The notes: generated by a model not told the origin, from the sequence alone. Counted from the stretch's first letter, positions 9,739-19,426 are shown. The stretch: 64,000 nucleotides of DNA from Sphingobacteriales bacterium (GCA_016706405.1 JADJJT010000002.1:1116001-1180000); one strand, 5' to 3'. Made by a program: numbers and translations.

Positions 9739-10770
9739 ATGGGATTACTTAGTTTTTTAGACCTAACACACGAAATAGCCATTGACCTTGGCACTGCCAA
9801 CACCCTCATTATGTATAAAGACGAAGTGGTGGTAGATGAACCCTCAATTGTTGCCATAGAACGCTTGACCGGTAAAGTTATTGCCGTTGGCAAACGCGCT
9901 ATGCAAATGCACGAAAAAACCCACGAAAACATTAGAACCATACGACCACTTAAAGACGGCGTAATAGCCGATTTTGAAGCCGCCGAAAACATGATTCGCG
10001 AAATGATTAAAATGCTGTACACTAACAAACAGTGGTTTAGTCCTTCGTATAAAATGGTAATTTGCATACCTTCGGGAATTACCGAGGTAGAAAAAAAGGC
10101 AGTTTTTAACTCAGCCGAAGCCGCCGGCGCCAAAGAACGCTACCTGATACACGAACCGATGGCCGCCGCTTTGGGTATTGGTATTGATGTTAGCGAACCC
10201 GTAGGAAATATGGTAATTGATATTGGCGGTGGAACTACCGAAATTGCTGTTATTGCACTTATGGGTATTGTTTGCGACCAATCAATACGAGTGGCCGGCG
10301 ATGAACTTACCCACAATATTATGGAGTATTTGCGCCGCGAACATAACCTTTTAATTGGCGAACGCACCGCCGAGGCTGTAAAAATTAATGTAGGCGCAGC
10401 ACTTACCGACTTAGAAAACCCTCCCCCCGATTATGCCGTAAATGGCCGCGATATAATGACCGGTATTCCTAAACAAGTAACCGTAAATTACGCCGAAATT
10501 GCCCATAGCTTAGATAAATCAATTGCTAAAATTGAAGAGGCTATTTTAAAAGCACTCGAAATTACACCCCCCGAATTGGCCGCCGATATTTATCAAACTG
10601 GTATTTATTTAACCGGAGGCGGTGCCTTGCTGCGCGGCTTAGACAAACGCATATCGGCTATAACAAAGCTAAAAGTACACGTGGCCGAAGACCCCTTGCG
10701 AGCGGTTGTTCGCGGCACAGGCGAAGCACTTAAAAACATCAATAAATTTCCGTTTTTGATGGGTAAATAG
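9739..10770 (+). CDS. mreB: Rod shape-determining protein MreB
   Basis: Bacterial actin that polymerises under the inner membrane and guides lateral peptidoglycan synthesis. 343 residues, typical length. ATP-binding motifs: phosphate-1 loop IDLGTANT (15-22), phosphate-2 loop VIDIGGGTTEIAVI, and the adenosine motif LTGGGALLRG near the C-terminus. The N-terminal MGLLSFL is the short amphipathic membrane anchor expected of MreB. ATG at 9739. First gene of a cell-shape block, with mreC and mreD after an intervening HEAT-like gene. No TCCGGA motif lies inside the gene. Confidence 0.97.
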   Translation: MGLLSFLDLTHEIAIDLGTANTLIMYKDEVVVDEPSIVAIERLTGKVIAVGKRAMQMHEKTHENIRTIRPLKDGVIADFEAAENMIREMIKMLYTNKQWFSPSYKMVICIPSGITEVEKKAVFNSAEAAGAKERYLIHEPMAAALGIGIDVSEPVGNMVIDIGGGTTEIAVIALMGIVCDQSIRVAGDELTHNIMEYLRREHNLLIGERTAEAVKINVGAALTDLENPPPDYAVNGRDIMTGIPKQVTVNYAEIAHSLDKSIAKIEEAILKALEITPPELAADIYQTGIYLTGGGALLRGLDKRISAITKLKVHVAEDPLRAVVRGTGEALKNINKFPFLMGK

Positions 10771-11173
10771 ATAAACCAAATAATTGGCGGTAGCAACAGT
10801 ACAAGGCAAAACGAAGCGAAAGTAATAATATAAGAAATGACAAATTGCCCATTTTTACATAGGCGAACATCATTTTATATTTAATTTTGTTAAAATAAAA
10901 AACTAATCCGGATATAAAGAAGTTGTTTAAAAATTAGTTTCTTGAACTAATTTGAAACTATGTACTACTAAAGTAATTGCAAAACTAAGTTGTCAATATA
11001 TTTGTTTTACATTTTACAGCCTGTTTTATCTCAATAGTTTCTTAGTATCAAGTCCTTAAAACTGCCACACCGTTTAATGCTTAAACAAATTCTATGTGTC
11101 TATGTGGTTAATTATTATGGTTTAATTCTTAAACAACTTCAAAGATAAAAATTTTGTCTATTATTACCAAAAC
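10771..11173. other. Intergenic region between mreB and the HEAT-like gene
   Basis: About 400 bp, AT-rich, with one TCCGGA at about 10907. A TAATTTTG near 10883 could be a promoter -7 box, but it is far from the next start. No gene, tRNA or convincing terminator was seen. Confidence 0.5.
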
Positions 11174-11686
11174 ATGACGCTAAACAATATTCTAACCGAT
11201 AAAAGTATAAAAGCAAAAGCAAAAACCAAACTTATTGCCGAACTTATATTAAGTAAAAATATTAGTTTAGACGACCTAATAAAAGTGACTTCAAACATTA
11301 AGAAAGACCCCGATAAAGCCAACTGTATTGAAGCCATTGAATACGCAACCAAATTATTTCCGGATATTGCCAATTTAAATTGTCTTAACTTTGCTACCCA
11401 AAACTTGTTGGCAAAAGCCTCGCGCATTAAATGGGAGGCGGCAAAAATTGTTGCCAATATTGCCCCACTTTACCCCCAAAATTTAGCAAACACCGTCGCT
11501 AATTTGCTCGAAAATACTACCAACGAAAGCAAAGTAGTGCGCTGGAGCACCGCTTACGCCTTGTCCGAAATTATTAAACTTAAAACAAATTTGAACAGCC
11601 AATTGTTGCCCAAAATTGAAACACTATTAATACACGAAAAAGAAAACAGCGTTAAAAAAATATATGAAACAGCATTAAAAATATAA
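11174..11686 (+). CDS. Small HEAT/ARM-like alpha-helical repeat protein
   Basis: 170 residues, almost entirely predicted helix, without signal peptide or membrane segment. Recurrent pieces such as KWEAAKIVANIAPLYPQNLA and VVRWSTAYALSEIIKL are classic HEAT-repeat helix pairs (Arg-Trp-x-x-Ala-x-x-Leu), so it is likely a protein-binding scaffold of about four repeats. Similar small HEAT proteins are common in Bacteroidota and have no assigned function. It lies between mreB and mreC, separated from each by 200-400 bp, so a link to cell shape is only suggested by position. Confidence 0.6.
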   Translation: MTLNNILTDKSIKAKAKTKLIAELILSKNISLDDLIKVTSNIKKDPDKANCIEAIEYATKLFPDIANLNCLNFATQNLLAKASRIKWEAAKIVANIAPLYPQNLANTVANLLENTTNESKVVRWSTAYALSEIIKLKTNLNSQLLPKIETLLIHEKENSVKKIYETALKI

Positions 11687-11887
11687 ACTTAAAGATTCAT
11701 GATATAAAGGTAGCCAGCAATTAAAGCTTATAATAAAATTAAAAAAGTGCACATTTTTTTATCCGGAAAATTACAATATTTTACCTAACCATTAATAGTA
11801 TCTACTTATACTAAATTCAGCTCGAACTCCTCCTAATTCCATCTAATTTAATAAGTTAACACTAAATCTTTTCAAACACGTTTTGCC

Positions 11888-12850
11888 ATGCGCAATTTGT
11901 TGTTATTTTTTACTCGATACAATGCCTTTTTGGTTTTCCTGCTCTTGCAAATTCTTTCGTTTGGGCTGCTGCTTCGGTACAACCATTACCAAAGGGCTAC
12001 AACATTTAGCAATTTAAATATTGTAACGGGTACAATGATTGAAAAAACTGATAAAATACGCGACTACGTTAAACTGCAAGATATAAACACCCAATTAGCC
12101 GAAGAAAACGCCCTGTTGTTACAAGAAATAAGCACACTTCGTCAACAATTAGACCTAAACACGGGCAGCGAGTGCATAGACATTTACCCAACCTTGTTTG
12201 CCAACAACTACAACGCCCCTTTAGCCTTAGACACGGCGGGTATGGGCTACGACAGTTTAGCAATAGACAGCCTTAAAAAACAAGCGGCTTTAGAGCTAGA
12301 AGCAAAAATTAGTCGCGATGCTCGCTTGTATAATTTTTTAGGTGCTAAAATTATTAATGGTTCGCTATACCGTACAAACAACTATTTAACGATAAATAAA
12401 GGCAGTTTGCATGGCGTTCGGCAAGAGATGGGCGTTGTAAGTAAAAATGGTATTGTAGGTGTAGTTAGCGCGGTAAGTCCTAATTTTGCAACAGTAATAC
12501 CAATACTGAACCGCAATTTGCAAATAAGCTGTAAAGTTAAACGCAACAATGTAAAAGGCTCGCTAACATGGAACGACCCCATGCCCAACCCTAAGTACGC
12601 TTACCTTGAAGGCATAGGTAAAGACATATTAATTATGGCCGGAGATACTGTTTTAACCAGTGGTTATTCCGAATTTTTTCCGGCCAGCCTGCCCGTTGGC
12701 GTTATTGACGATATTCAGCTTGCCGAAGGCTCAAATCTTTACAGGCTGCGGGTGCGCTTAGACACCGATTTTCAAACACTCGAATACGTGTATTTAATTG
12801 ACAATATACGCAAAAACGAGCAACGCACCCTTGAAGACCGGAATAAATAA
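11888..12850 (+). CDS. mreC: Rod shape-determining protein MreC
   Basis: Inner-membrane scaffold that links MreB to periplasmic wall-synthesis enzymes. 320 residues: one N-terminal membrane segment (about 10-30), a coiled coil (about 60-95, with QLAEENALLLQEISTLRQQL), then the beta-rich MreC core containing NYLTINKGSLHGVRQEMGVV and GIVGVVSAVSPNFATVIPIL, as in other MreC proteins. ATG at 11888. mreD starts 12 bp downstream, so the two are cotranscribed. Confidence 0.93.
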   Translation: MRNLLLFFTRYNAFLVFLLLQILSFGLLLRYNHYQRATTFSNLNIVTGTMIEKTDKIRDYVKLQDINTQLAEENALLLQEISTLRQQLDLNTGSECIDIYPTLFANNYNAPLALDTAGMGYDSLAIDSLKKQAALELEAKISRDARLYNFLGAKIINGSLYRTNNYLTINKGSLHGVRQEMGVVSKNGIVGVVSAVSPNFATVIPILNRNLQISCKVKRNNVKGSLTWNDPMPNPKYAYLEGIGKDILIMAGDTVLTSGYSEFFPASLPVGVIDDIQLAEGSNLYRLRVRLDTDFQTLEYVYLIDNIRKNEQRTLEDRNK

Positions 12851-12862
12851 ATAAGTAAATAA

Positions 12863-13390
12863 ATGAGTAATGCTAATTTTTCAATAGGATTAATTTTGCG
12901 CTTTGTAGGGCTTTTAACCCTTCAAACGCTTATTTTGTGTCGTATCGAACTGCCAAGCGGTATAACACCTGTTATTTACCCGCTTTGTATTTTGATGCTT
13001 CCTTTTGAAGTGCAAAGATGGTTAAGCTTGATTTTGGCATTTTTAACTGGTTTAATAATTGATGTTTTTGTAAATACACCCGGATTGCATGCTTCGGCAA
13101 CCGTTTTTATGGCCTATTTGCGCCATCCGGTAATTGCCTTTAATCGCCCGGTTAGCGACTATCAACCCGGCGACAAACCATCAATAGCGAGCTTAGGATT
13201 AAAATGGTTTGCAATTTATTGCCTTATATTGTTGTTGGCTCATCAAACTTTTTATTATGTGGTTGATGCCTACAGTTTTTCGTATTTTGATAATATTTTG
13301 CCAAAAATAGCACTTTCAACAGGCATGGCCTTTGTGCTATGTGTTTTATTTGAATATATTTTTCATCCGCCACCTCGCCGAAATTCATAG
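12863..13390 (+). CDS. mreD: Rod shape-determining protein MreD
   Basis: 175-residue polytopic membrane protein with about five hydrophobic segments, starting 12 bp after mreC. It carries the family-typical LAFLTGLIIDVFVNTPGLHA segment (Asp after the third helix). MreD is part of the elongation complex; no catalytic activity is known. The usual Bacteroidota partners mrdA (PBP2) and rodA do not follow; a glycosyltransferase does. Confidence 0.9.
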   Translation: MSNANFSIGLILRFVGLLTLQTLILCRIELPSGITPVIYPLCILMLPFEVQRWLSLILAFLTGLIIDVFVNTPGLHASATVFMAYLRHPVIAFNRPVSDYQPGDKPSIASLGLKWFAIYCLILLLAHQTFYYVVDAYSFSYFDNILPKIALSTGMAFVLCVLFEYIFHPPPRRNS

Positions 13391-13419
13391 TTTGTTTTAC
13401 CAACACTATCCACGAACAA

Positions 13420-14745
13420 ATGCCTCGAGTTTTACGAATTATTAACCGGTTAAATATAGGTGGGCCAACACACAACGTAGGTTTACTAACTAAATATTTA
13501 ACCGACAAAGGCTACGAAACCTTACTATTGTCGGGCATTAAAGACGAAAGCGAGGCATCGTCAGACTATTTACTCGAGTCAATGGGCATAACGGCTCATT
13601 ACGTGCCAAACATGCGAAGGGCAATTAACCCGCTAAACGATATTTTTGCTTATCGTTATTTGCTTAAAATAATAGCGCAGTTTAAACCACATATTGTACA
13701 CACCCACGCAGCAAAAGCAGGTGCGTTAGGGCGTTTGGCTGCACATGTAAGTAAGGTTCCGGCAATTGTGCATACGTTCCACGGGCATGTATTTCACTCG
13801 TATTTTGGCCATGCTAAAACCCGATTTTTTTTACAGACCGAGCGGCGTTTAGCTAAATATTGCCACAAAGTAATTGCCCTAAGTACAAAACAAAAGCATG
13901 AACTTGCCAACGTATATCGTGTTTGCCCAAGCCATAAAATTGCAGTTGTGCCTTTAGGTTTTAATTTACACCCCTTTACCTTAAACCAAGCAGCAAAACG
14001 CGCCTATTTCAGGCAATATTATAATTTGCCCTCAAATTGTTTGGCCTTGGGCATTGTTGGCAGGCTAACAGCCGTAAAAAACCATGCTATGTTTTTAAAA
14101 GCCTACGCCGCCGCGTTGCCACACTTAAAACAGCCAGCTTGTGCCTTTATTATTGGCAATGGCGAGTTGTTGGCCTCGTTGCAGCAATTAGCCACTAATT
14201 TGAATTTAACTTGGACAATGCAACCCTACGATAACAATTTTAATCCGGATGAAAAAGAAGCAAGTTTGCAATTTGACGACAATAGTGAATATACAAATTA
14301 TCCGGATGCTGCCGCCAATTTAATCGGCCATCAAACACAAAACCAAATTTCAACACCACAGGTAATATTTACCTCGTGGGCGCAACAAATGGATGTTGTT
14401 TATGCCGGGCTTGATGTAATAGCACTCACTTCGTTTAACGAGGGCACGCCAGTCAGCCTCATCGAAGCGCAAGCTGCCAGCAAACCCATTATTAGCGTTG
14501 AGGCGGGCGGTATTGCCGACATAGTGCTACCTAACAAAACGGCAGTATTAGTACCCAACAACAACCAAACGCTGTTTACCGAACAGCTAATTCAACTGCT
14601 AAACAATTTACCGATGCAACAATATTTAGCGCAAAACGGGCAAAGCTGGGCACTTGAACATTTTCATTTCAACCGGCTAATAAATAATATGGATGCCTTG
14701 TACCAAGAAATAATTGCCCAAAACAAAATAGATATAACAAATTAG
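13420..14745 (+). CDS. GT4-like glycosyltransferase with an internal insertion
   Basis: 441 residues, GT-B fold. The N-terminus RVLRIINRLNIGGPTHNVG is the glycine-rich acceptor-side loop typical of group-1 transferases. The C-terminal half has IVGRLTAVKNHAMFLKA, the donor-binding EGTPVSLIEAQAASKPII (E-x7-E type) and EAGGIADIV. It probably adds a sugar to a lipid- or polysaccharide-type acceptor at the cytoplasmic membrane face; specificity cannot be read. About residues 264-314 look like a hydrophilic Asn/Asp/Gln-rich insertion between two conserved beta strands, and it contains two TCCGGA motifs (14244 and 14301). It follows mreD by 29 bp, suggesting one transcript. Confidence 0.83.
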   Translation: MPRVLRIINRLNIGGPTHNVGLLTKYLTDKGYETLLLSGIKDESEASSDYLLESMGITAHYVPNMRRAINPLNDIFAYRYLLKIIAQFKPHIVHTHAAKAGALGRLAAHVSKVPAIVHTFHGHVFHSYFGHAKTRFFLQTERRLAKYCHKVIALSTKQKHELANVYRVCPSHKIAVVPLGFNLHPFTLNQAAKRAYFRQYYNLPSNCLALGIVGRLTAVKNHAMFLKAYAAALPHLKQPACAFIIGNGELLASLQQLATNLNLTWTMQPYDNNFNPDEKEASLQFDDNSEYTNYPDAAANLIGHQTQNQISTPQVIFTSWAQQMDVVYAGLDVIALTSFNEGTPVSLIEAQAASKPIISVEAGGIADIVLPNKTAVLVPNNNQTLFTEQLIQLLNNLPMQQYLAQNGQSWALEHFHFNRLINNMDALYQEIIAQNKIDITN

Positions 14746-14864
14746 CAATTTTATAGTCAAATTTTGCTCATTTTTGTTCTACATACAACCCGACAAACTA
14801 AAACAGCATCTGAATTTTAGAATAACCTGCTAATACGGTAAAATTATTTAATATAACAGATGAT

Positions 14865-16232
14865 ATGAGCAATTTGCCTCCCGGACAATCCGAAAAATGG
14901 TCAGACCGCGCCAGCCAATCGGTAATTATTAAAATTATTGTTATTGGCCTGATGATTGGTTTATTAATGATACCAAGTTTTATTATTTACGACTTGGTAA
15001 ACGAGCGCGCCGCGCGCTATCGACAGGTTGTTGCAGAGATTAGCACCAACTGGGGCCAACCCCAACAGTTAACTGGCCCCATAATTAATATACCTTATAA
15101 AACATGGCAAACCAACGCAGACGGCCAACGCATAATGCAAATTGCCTACGCCCACTTTTTACCCGAAGAACTTAGTGTTGATGCCAATTTGCATCCGGAA
15201 TTGAGAAAAAGAAGTATCTACCAGGCGGTTTTGTATAAAAGTGATTTGAATATGGAGGGCTTTTTTAACTATCCGAATTTTACCGACTTGGGTGTTGATG
15301 CTAAAGATATTTTGTGGGACCAGGCATTTGTAACGCTTGGTATAAGCGATATGCGTGGTATTAACGAAAATATAACCTTAAATTGGAATGGGCAAAATTT
15401 GCTGTTTGAACCCGGAACCGGCAATAACGATATTTGCGACACGGGCGTTCACTGTAATATTAATTTAAATATAAATAATGAAATAGCTGCAAATAGTGCT
15501 GGTAATACCAACAATCACAAGCTGAATTTTAAACTTAACCTCGATTTAAACGGCAGCGATTATTTACATATTACCCCCCTTGGCAAAGAAACCAGCGTAG
15601 CTATGGCCAGCCCTTGGAACGACCCAAGTTATAACGGTGCATTTCTGCCAGACACTAAAGACTCATTAAAATCCGGATTTAAAGCCCATTGGAAAGTATT
15701 ACATTTGAACCGCAATTATCCGCAAGAATGGTTGGGCACTACCTATTCGGTTCAAAACTCATCGTTTGGGGTAAGTTTAATGCAAACGGTAAGTCATTAC
15801 GACAAAACCAACCGAAGCACCAAATACGCATTGCTTTTTTTGGTTTTAACTTTTACCAGTTTTTTCTTTACCGAAATTTTAAATCGTTTGCGTATTCACC
15901 CTATACAATATTTAATGGTAGGCTTTGCCATTTGCATTTTTTATTTATTGCTGTTGTCATTGGCCGAATATATAAGTTTTAACCTTGCTTATATAGTGGC
16001 TGCCAGCGGAGTTGTTGGCTTAATTACCCTTTATTGCAACAGTATTTTTAATAATAAATGGCTTACTTTAGGTATTTTTTCTGTTTTAGTGCTACTGTAC
16101 GGCTTTTTGTTTACCTTATTACAACTCGAAGATTATGCCCTGCTAATTGGCAGTTTGGGCTTGTTTGCCTTTTTGGCAACGGTTATGCACTTAAGCCGCA
16201 AAATTGACTGGTACCAATTAGGTAGTAAATAA
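14865..16232 (+). CDS. creD: Inner-membrane protein CreD (CetD family)
   Basis: 455 residues. An N-terminal membrane helix (about 22-45) leads into a large periplasmic domain with GPIINIPYKT and FLPEELSVDANLHPELRKRSIYQAVLYKSDL-like segments (only partly quoted here), then about five C-terminal helices starting near TKYALLFLVLTFTSFFFTEI. This is the CreD layout; in E. coli creD is a target of CreBC and affects envelope stress and beta-lactam/colicin responses. No CreB/CreC-like regulators are in the window. The periplasmic domain is unusually rich in Asn (NLNINNEIAANSAGNTNN). Confidence 0.85.
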   Translation: MSNLPPGQSEKWSDRASQSVIIKIIVIGLMIGLLMIPSFIIYDLVNERAARYRQVVAEISTNWGQPQQLTGPIINIPYKTWQTNADGQRIMQIAYAHFLPEELSVDANLHPELRKRSIYQAVLYKSDLNMEGFFNYPNFTDLGVDAKDILWDQAFVTLGISDMRGINENITLNWNGQNLLFEPGTGNNDICDTGVHCNINLNINNEIAANSAGNTNNHKLNFKLNLDLNGSDYLHITPLGKETSVAMASPWNDPSYNGAFLPDTKDSLKSGFKAHWKVLHLNRNYPQEWLGTTYSVQNSSFGVSLMQTVSHYDKTNRSTKYALLFLVLTFTSFFFTEILNRLRIHPIQYLMVGFAICIFYLLLLSLAEYISFNLAYIVAASGVVGLITLYCNSIFNNKWLTLGIFSVLVLLYGFLFTLLQLEDYALLIGSLGLFAFLATVMHLSRKIDWYQLGSK

Positions 16233-16264
16233 TAGCACTTTAATTTGCTTGTTGATGTTAGGCT

Positions 16265-16819
16265 TTATTTAGGTGTGTAAATAGGTGTTAAGGCTGCTAA
16301 AAATAGTTGTTTCAATTTGCCCCGCCGGTAAATGGTCAACAGGTATACAATTTGAGCTTGGAGGTAATATGGCTCGCGCTCGGTCAATTGGCTGGCTATA
16401 TGCGCTGCAAGTACAAGGGGTGTTTTAAGGTGGGCAATGAGCGGGCGTTTTTGTTGCGCTTTGGGCGTGGCCAAACGTTTGACTAACAAATTTACCGATG
16501 CCTGTAAATAAACAGTTAGACCAATTTTGTTCATTAGGGCTATGTTATCATTAAAACAAGGCATACCACCGCCGGCAGCAATTACTAACGGAGTACGAGA
16601 GTGGCCAAAATTTTGCAACCAGTTATGCTCTAATATCCGGAAATAAGCTTCGCCATGCCGGGCAAATATTTCAGGAATAGATAAGTTCTCTTTGTTTGAA
16701 ATTTGGACATCTGAATCTATAAATTGGGTGTGCAGCAATTGAGCCAATTTTTTTCCGGATTTTGTTTTGCCGCAACCCATGTAGCCAATTAAAAAAATGG
16801 GTTTTTGTACTAAAAACAT
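16265..16819 (-). CDS. aroK: Shikimate kinase
   Basis: Phosphorylates shikimate with ATP in the chorismate pathway (cytoplasm). About 184 residues from the ATG at 16819. Walker A is GYMGCGKTKSG near residue 12; IDSDVQI supplies the Mg/shikimate Asp; GEAYFRILE carries the shikimate-binding Arg; IAAGGGMPC matches the conserved GGG loop; the lid is around KRPL. A TTG further upstream would give a longer N-terminus with no homologous content. Same strand as the SurA-like gene, 65 bp downstream of its stop. Confidence 0.92.
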   Translation of the reverse strand: MFLVQKPIFLIGYMGCGKTKSGKKLAQLLHTQFIDSDVQISNKENLSIPEIFARHGEAYFRILEHNWLQNFGHSRTPLVIAAGGGMPCFNDNIALMNKIGLTVYLQASVNLLVKRLATPKAQQKRPLIAHLKTPLVLAAHIASQLTEREPYYLQAQIVYLLTIYRRGKLKQLFLAALTPIYTPK

Positions 16820-16883
16820 AACAAGAACATCATTTTTATTAGGTTTAAGCGACCAAGTACTGGGCAAAATATTACCTTATGTT

Positions 16884-18254
16884 TTATTCGCCGCCCTGTG
16901 CTGCTTTAGCCCAACGCTGGCTCATGGTGCAATTTTGAAACTCGGGGGCAAGCCAAACGTATGTTTCCGGAATTCGCCTATCTAACCATTTCAGTAGGGC
17001 CTCTTGTCGTTTTATATTTTCAACATACGATTGAAAACGGGCATAGTCTTGTTTTAAATTGGCGCGGTGCGGCTGGGTGCGCTCGTAAAGATATAAAATT
17101 CGGTAAGCGGTTGTGCCATCCGGTTTTTTAAACTCCTGAGGCTTTGAAACTTCACCTTGCTTTAAGCCGTCAATGCCAAAAAACACAGTTGGGTCTAAGC
17201 GGTTCATTTCAATACGGCTGCTGCCGGTTTGTGCATCTTGAACCATGCCGCCAAAGCGTTTGCTGTTTTCATCGTCCGAATATTTTTCGACTGCTAATTT
17301 AAAATTTAGGCTGTCGGCCACTATTAAGTTTCTAATACTGTCTAAAGTTTTTTGAGTGGCTTGGTTTTGCGCCCAATCCGGAACCGGCCGGATTAAGATA
17401 TGGCGGGTATTTATCTTTTCCCCGCGCCTTTCAATTAGTTGGATGATATGCAAACCGTAGCTCGATTCAATTACATCCGATATTTCGTTGGGTTTTAATA
17501 AATAGGCTGCTCCTTCGTATTCAGGAACTAACGAGCCGCGCTGCATCCACCCCAAATTACCGCCGTGTGGGGCACTTCCGGGGTCTTCAGAGTATCCTTT
17601 GGCAAGGTCTTCAAACGATTTTTTGCCCGAAAGCACTTGCTGGCGCAAATCGAGCAGTTTATTGATTACCACCTCTTTTTGTGCCCGTGTTGGTTTGGGT
17701 GTAATAACCAACTGACCAACTTCTACCTCCGAGTTAATGTATGGAATACTGTCGGGTGGCAGGGCGTTGTAAAAATCGCGCACTTCAGAGGGGGTAATGG
17801 CAGTATTACCTGTAACTTGCCCTTGCATACGTTGCGCCGCTAAAAGGTCGCGGGTTTTTTCGCGCAGGTCGTTTTTTATTTCGGCAATACTTTTGCCGTA
17901 GTAGGCTTCTAACTGCGTTATGTCGTTATTAAATGCACTAATAAAATAATTCATGCGCTGGTCAAGTTCGTGCTCAACTTCAGCCTCGCCTACTTCTACG
18001 CTATCAATTTCGGCTTGCGTTACAAATATTTTTTCGAGCAAGGCTTGTTCTAAGACGGCACATTCTAATTCGGGTTCTTTAATGCCTTGTGCTAAGGCTG
18101 CTTGTGTTTCGGCATCAATTCTCGATTTTAAAATAATGTGTTTGCCCACTTTGGCCACAATTTTATCGAGTAAAATAGGTTGCGTTGTTTGGGCAAATGC
18201 CGTGGTAGTGAAACTAAAAAAGTATAAAAAACAAATAATAATAGTAATGCGCAT
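16884..18254 (-). CDS. Periplasmic SurA/PpiC-type peptidyl-prolyl isomerase and chaperone
   Basis: About 456 residues from the ATG at 18254, which gives a clean signal peptide (MRITIIICFLYFF... ending AFAQ). The N-terminal helical chaperone part (about 25-160) is followed by two parvulin domains: the first with EVGQLVITPKP and YSEDPGSAPHGGNLGWMQRG, the second with INTRHILIRPVPDW and YSDDENSKRFGGMVQDA. This is the SurA layout: folding or escorting outer-membrane proteins across the periplasm, with proline cis-trans isomerisation. Two family members in tandem are usual in Bacteroidota; only one is present here. Confidence 0.88.
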   Translation of the reverse strand: MRITIIICFLYFFSFTTTAFAQTTQPILLDKIVAKVGKHIILKSRIDAETQAALAQGIKEPELECAVLEQALLEKIFVTQAEIDSVEVGEAEVEHELDQRMNYFISAFNNDITQLEAYYGKSIAEIKNDLREKTRDLLAAQRMQGQVTGNTAITPSEVRDFYNALPPDSIPYINSEVEVGQLVITPKPTRAQKEVVINKLLDLRQQVLSGKKSFEDLAKGYSEDPGSAPHGGNLGWMQRGSLVPEYEGAAYLLKPNEISDVIESSYGLHIIQLIERRGEKINTRHILIRPVPDWAQNQATQKTLDSIRNLIVADSLNFKLAVEKYSDDENSKRFGGMVQDAQTGSSRIEMNRLDPTVFFGIDGLKQGEVSKPQEFKKPDGTTAYRILYLYERTQPHRANLKQDYARFQSYVENIKRQEALLKWLDRRIPETYVWLAPEFQNCTMSQRWAKAAQGGE

Positions 18255-18491
18255 TTTTTTGCCAATAACTTCAAAAATAAATAAAAATATGGTTAAAGAA
18301 AACAATTCTCAGCCAACAAATTAAACAAACAAGATGCCAAGGCTAATAGTTTGGTTGCAACAGTGGTAAGAATAAAGAGGACTGATTTTTTTAACAAACC
18401 GCTGGCAAAGTTAGCACTTAAAAGTGGTTTATAGTAATTCGTTGTTTTTTCCGGATGTTTTACTTGCTACTTACTTTCTTTTGAAGCCTTA

Positions 18492-19420
18492 GAGCCTGTC
18501 TAAATTTTATTTTCTAATTCTATTAAGCATCAATTTTATCATGGCAAGTTGGATCATTGTCTGGCTCGTTTCGGTTTGGAACTCAAAGTCTTTACTCAAT
18601 CTTCGATAGCTTTCGAGCCATGCAAAAGTTCTTTCAACAATCCATCTTTTTGGCAATACTTCGAATTTCGAGGCTGTATTCGATCTACTTACAACCTCAA
18701 CCACCCACCCAAACGTTTTGCGGGTATTTTCAATTAACTCGCCTCTATACCCGCCATCAGCTACTATCTTTACCAATCTGCAAAACCTGCCTCTGAGGTC
18801 AGCTATAACCATTGGGGCTGATTTACTGTCATGCTCATTTGCCGCATGAACCACAACCGCTAAAAGTAGTCCCATTGTATCTACAATAATATGCCGCTTT
18901 CTGCCTTTAACTTTTTTACCCCCGTCAATCCCTCTGCACAAGCCTCCGACGCTTGTTGTCTTTACGCTCTGGCTATCAATTATACCAACACTTGGCGATG
19001 AAGCCCTGCCTGCTTGCTTTCGAGTCTTATCCCTGAGTATTTCATGGATGAGTTCTATCGTCCCATCCTTCTTCCACTTGGTAAAATAGTAGTAAACAAG
19101 CTTCCATGACGGAAAATGGAACGGCAGCATGCGCCATTGACAGCCAGTTTTAAGCAAATAGAACAGCGCATTAAAAATTTCTCTTAAACTGTGTTTTCGT
19201 TTCCGTTTGTCGTCTAAAATGCCTAATATTGCACTCCATTGACTATCGGTGAGACTGCTTGGGTAGGTTTTCATTTTACTTTATGTGTTTGATTTTCATA
19301 AAGCTATGAATTATTATTTAAACGTCAAACTGATAGTCTTTTATTCACATCTCTTTTAATAACTTTTTTCCTATCAATTTTTAGGACTGGCATGCCAATT
19401 TTTAATTTTTAGACAGTCTC
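18492..19420 (-). mobile_element. IS5-family insertion sequence (IS427-like), intact, 929 bp
   Basis: Terminal inverted repeats: left GAGCCTGTCTAAA (from 18492) and right, read inward, GAGACTGTCTAAA (to 19420), 12 of 13 identical. Both ends are flanked by TA (18490-18491 and 19421-19422), the 2-bp target duplication usual for the IS427 branch. One transposase gene fills the element. It ends 6 bp before the ATG of the GlmU-like pseudogene and has no TCCGGA motif, unlike its host DNA, which fits recent arrival. Confidence 0.9.
18507..19274 (-). CDS. IS5-family DDE transposase
   Basis: 255 residues, one uninterrupted frame. The N-terminal LTDSQWSAILGILDDKRKRK and REIFNALFYLLKTGCQWRML are typical of the DUF4096-type DNA-binding part of IS5 transposases. 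The catalytic residues are visible as IIDSQSVK (first Asp), VADGGYRGE (second Asp) and the Y/R-E motif ERTFAWLESYRRL (Glu). Full length with no stop or frameshift, so the element may still move. Confidence 0.93.
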   Translation of the reverse strand: MKTYPSSLTDSQWSAILGILDDKRKRKHSLREIFNALFYLLKTGCQWRMLPFHFPSWKLVYYYFTKWKKDGTIELIHEILRDKTRKQAGRASSPSVGIIDSQSVKTTSVGGLCRGIDGGKKVKGRKRHIIVDTMGLLLAVVVHAANEHDSKSAPMVIADLRGRFCRLVKIVADGGYRGELIENTRKTFGWVVEVVSRSNTASKFEVLPKRWIVERTFAWLESYRRLSKDFEFQTETSQTMIQLAMIKLMLNRIRK

Positions 19421-19426
19421 TAAGTC

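Noticed and set aside
9642..9752. A 36-codon hydrophobic frame (MVYSFYYTSLWLGF...) overlapping the mreB start
   Set aside because: It has no conserved feature I can recognise and overlaps mreB by 14 nt in another frame; it could be a leader peptide, but chance frames of this size are expected in AT-rich DNA.
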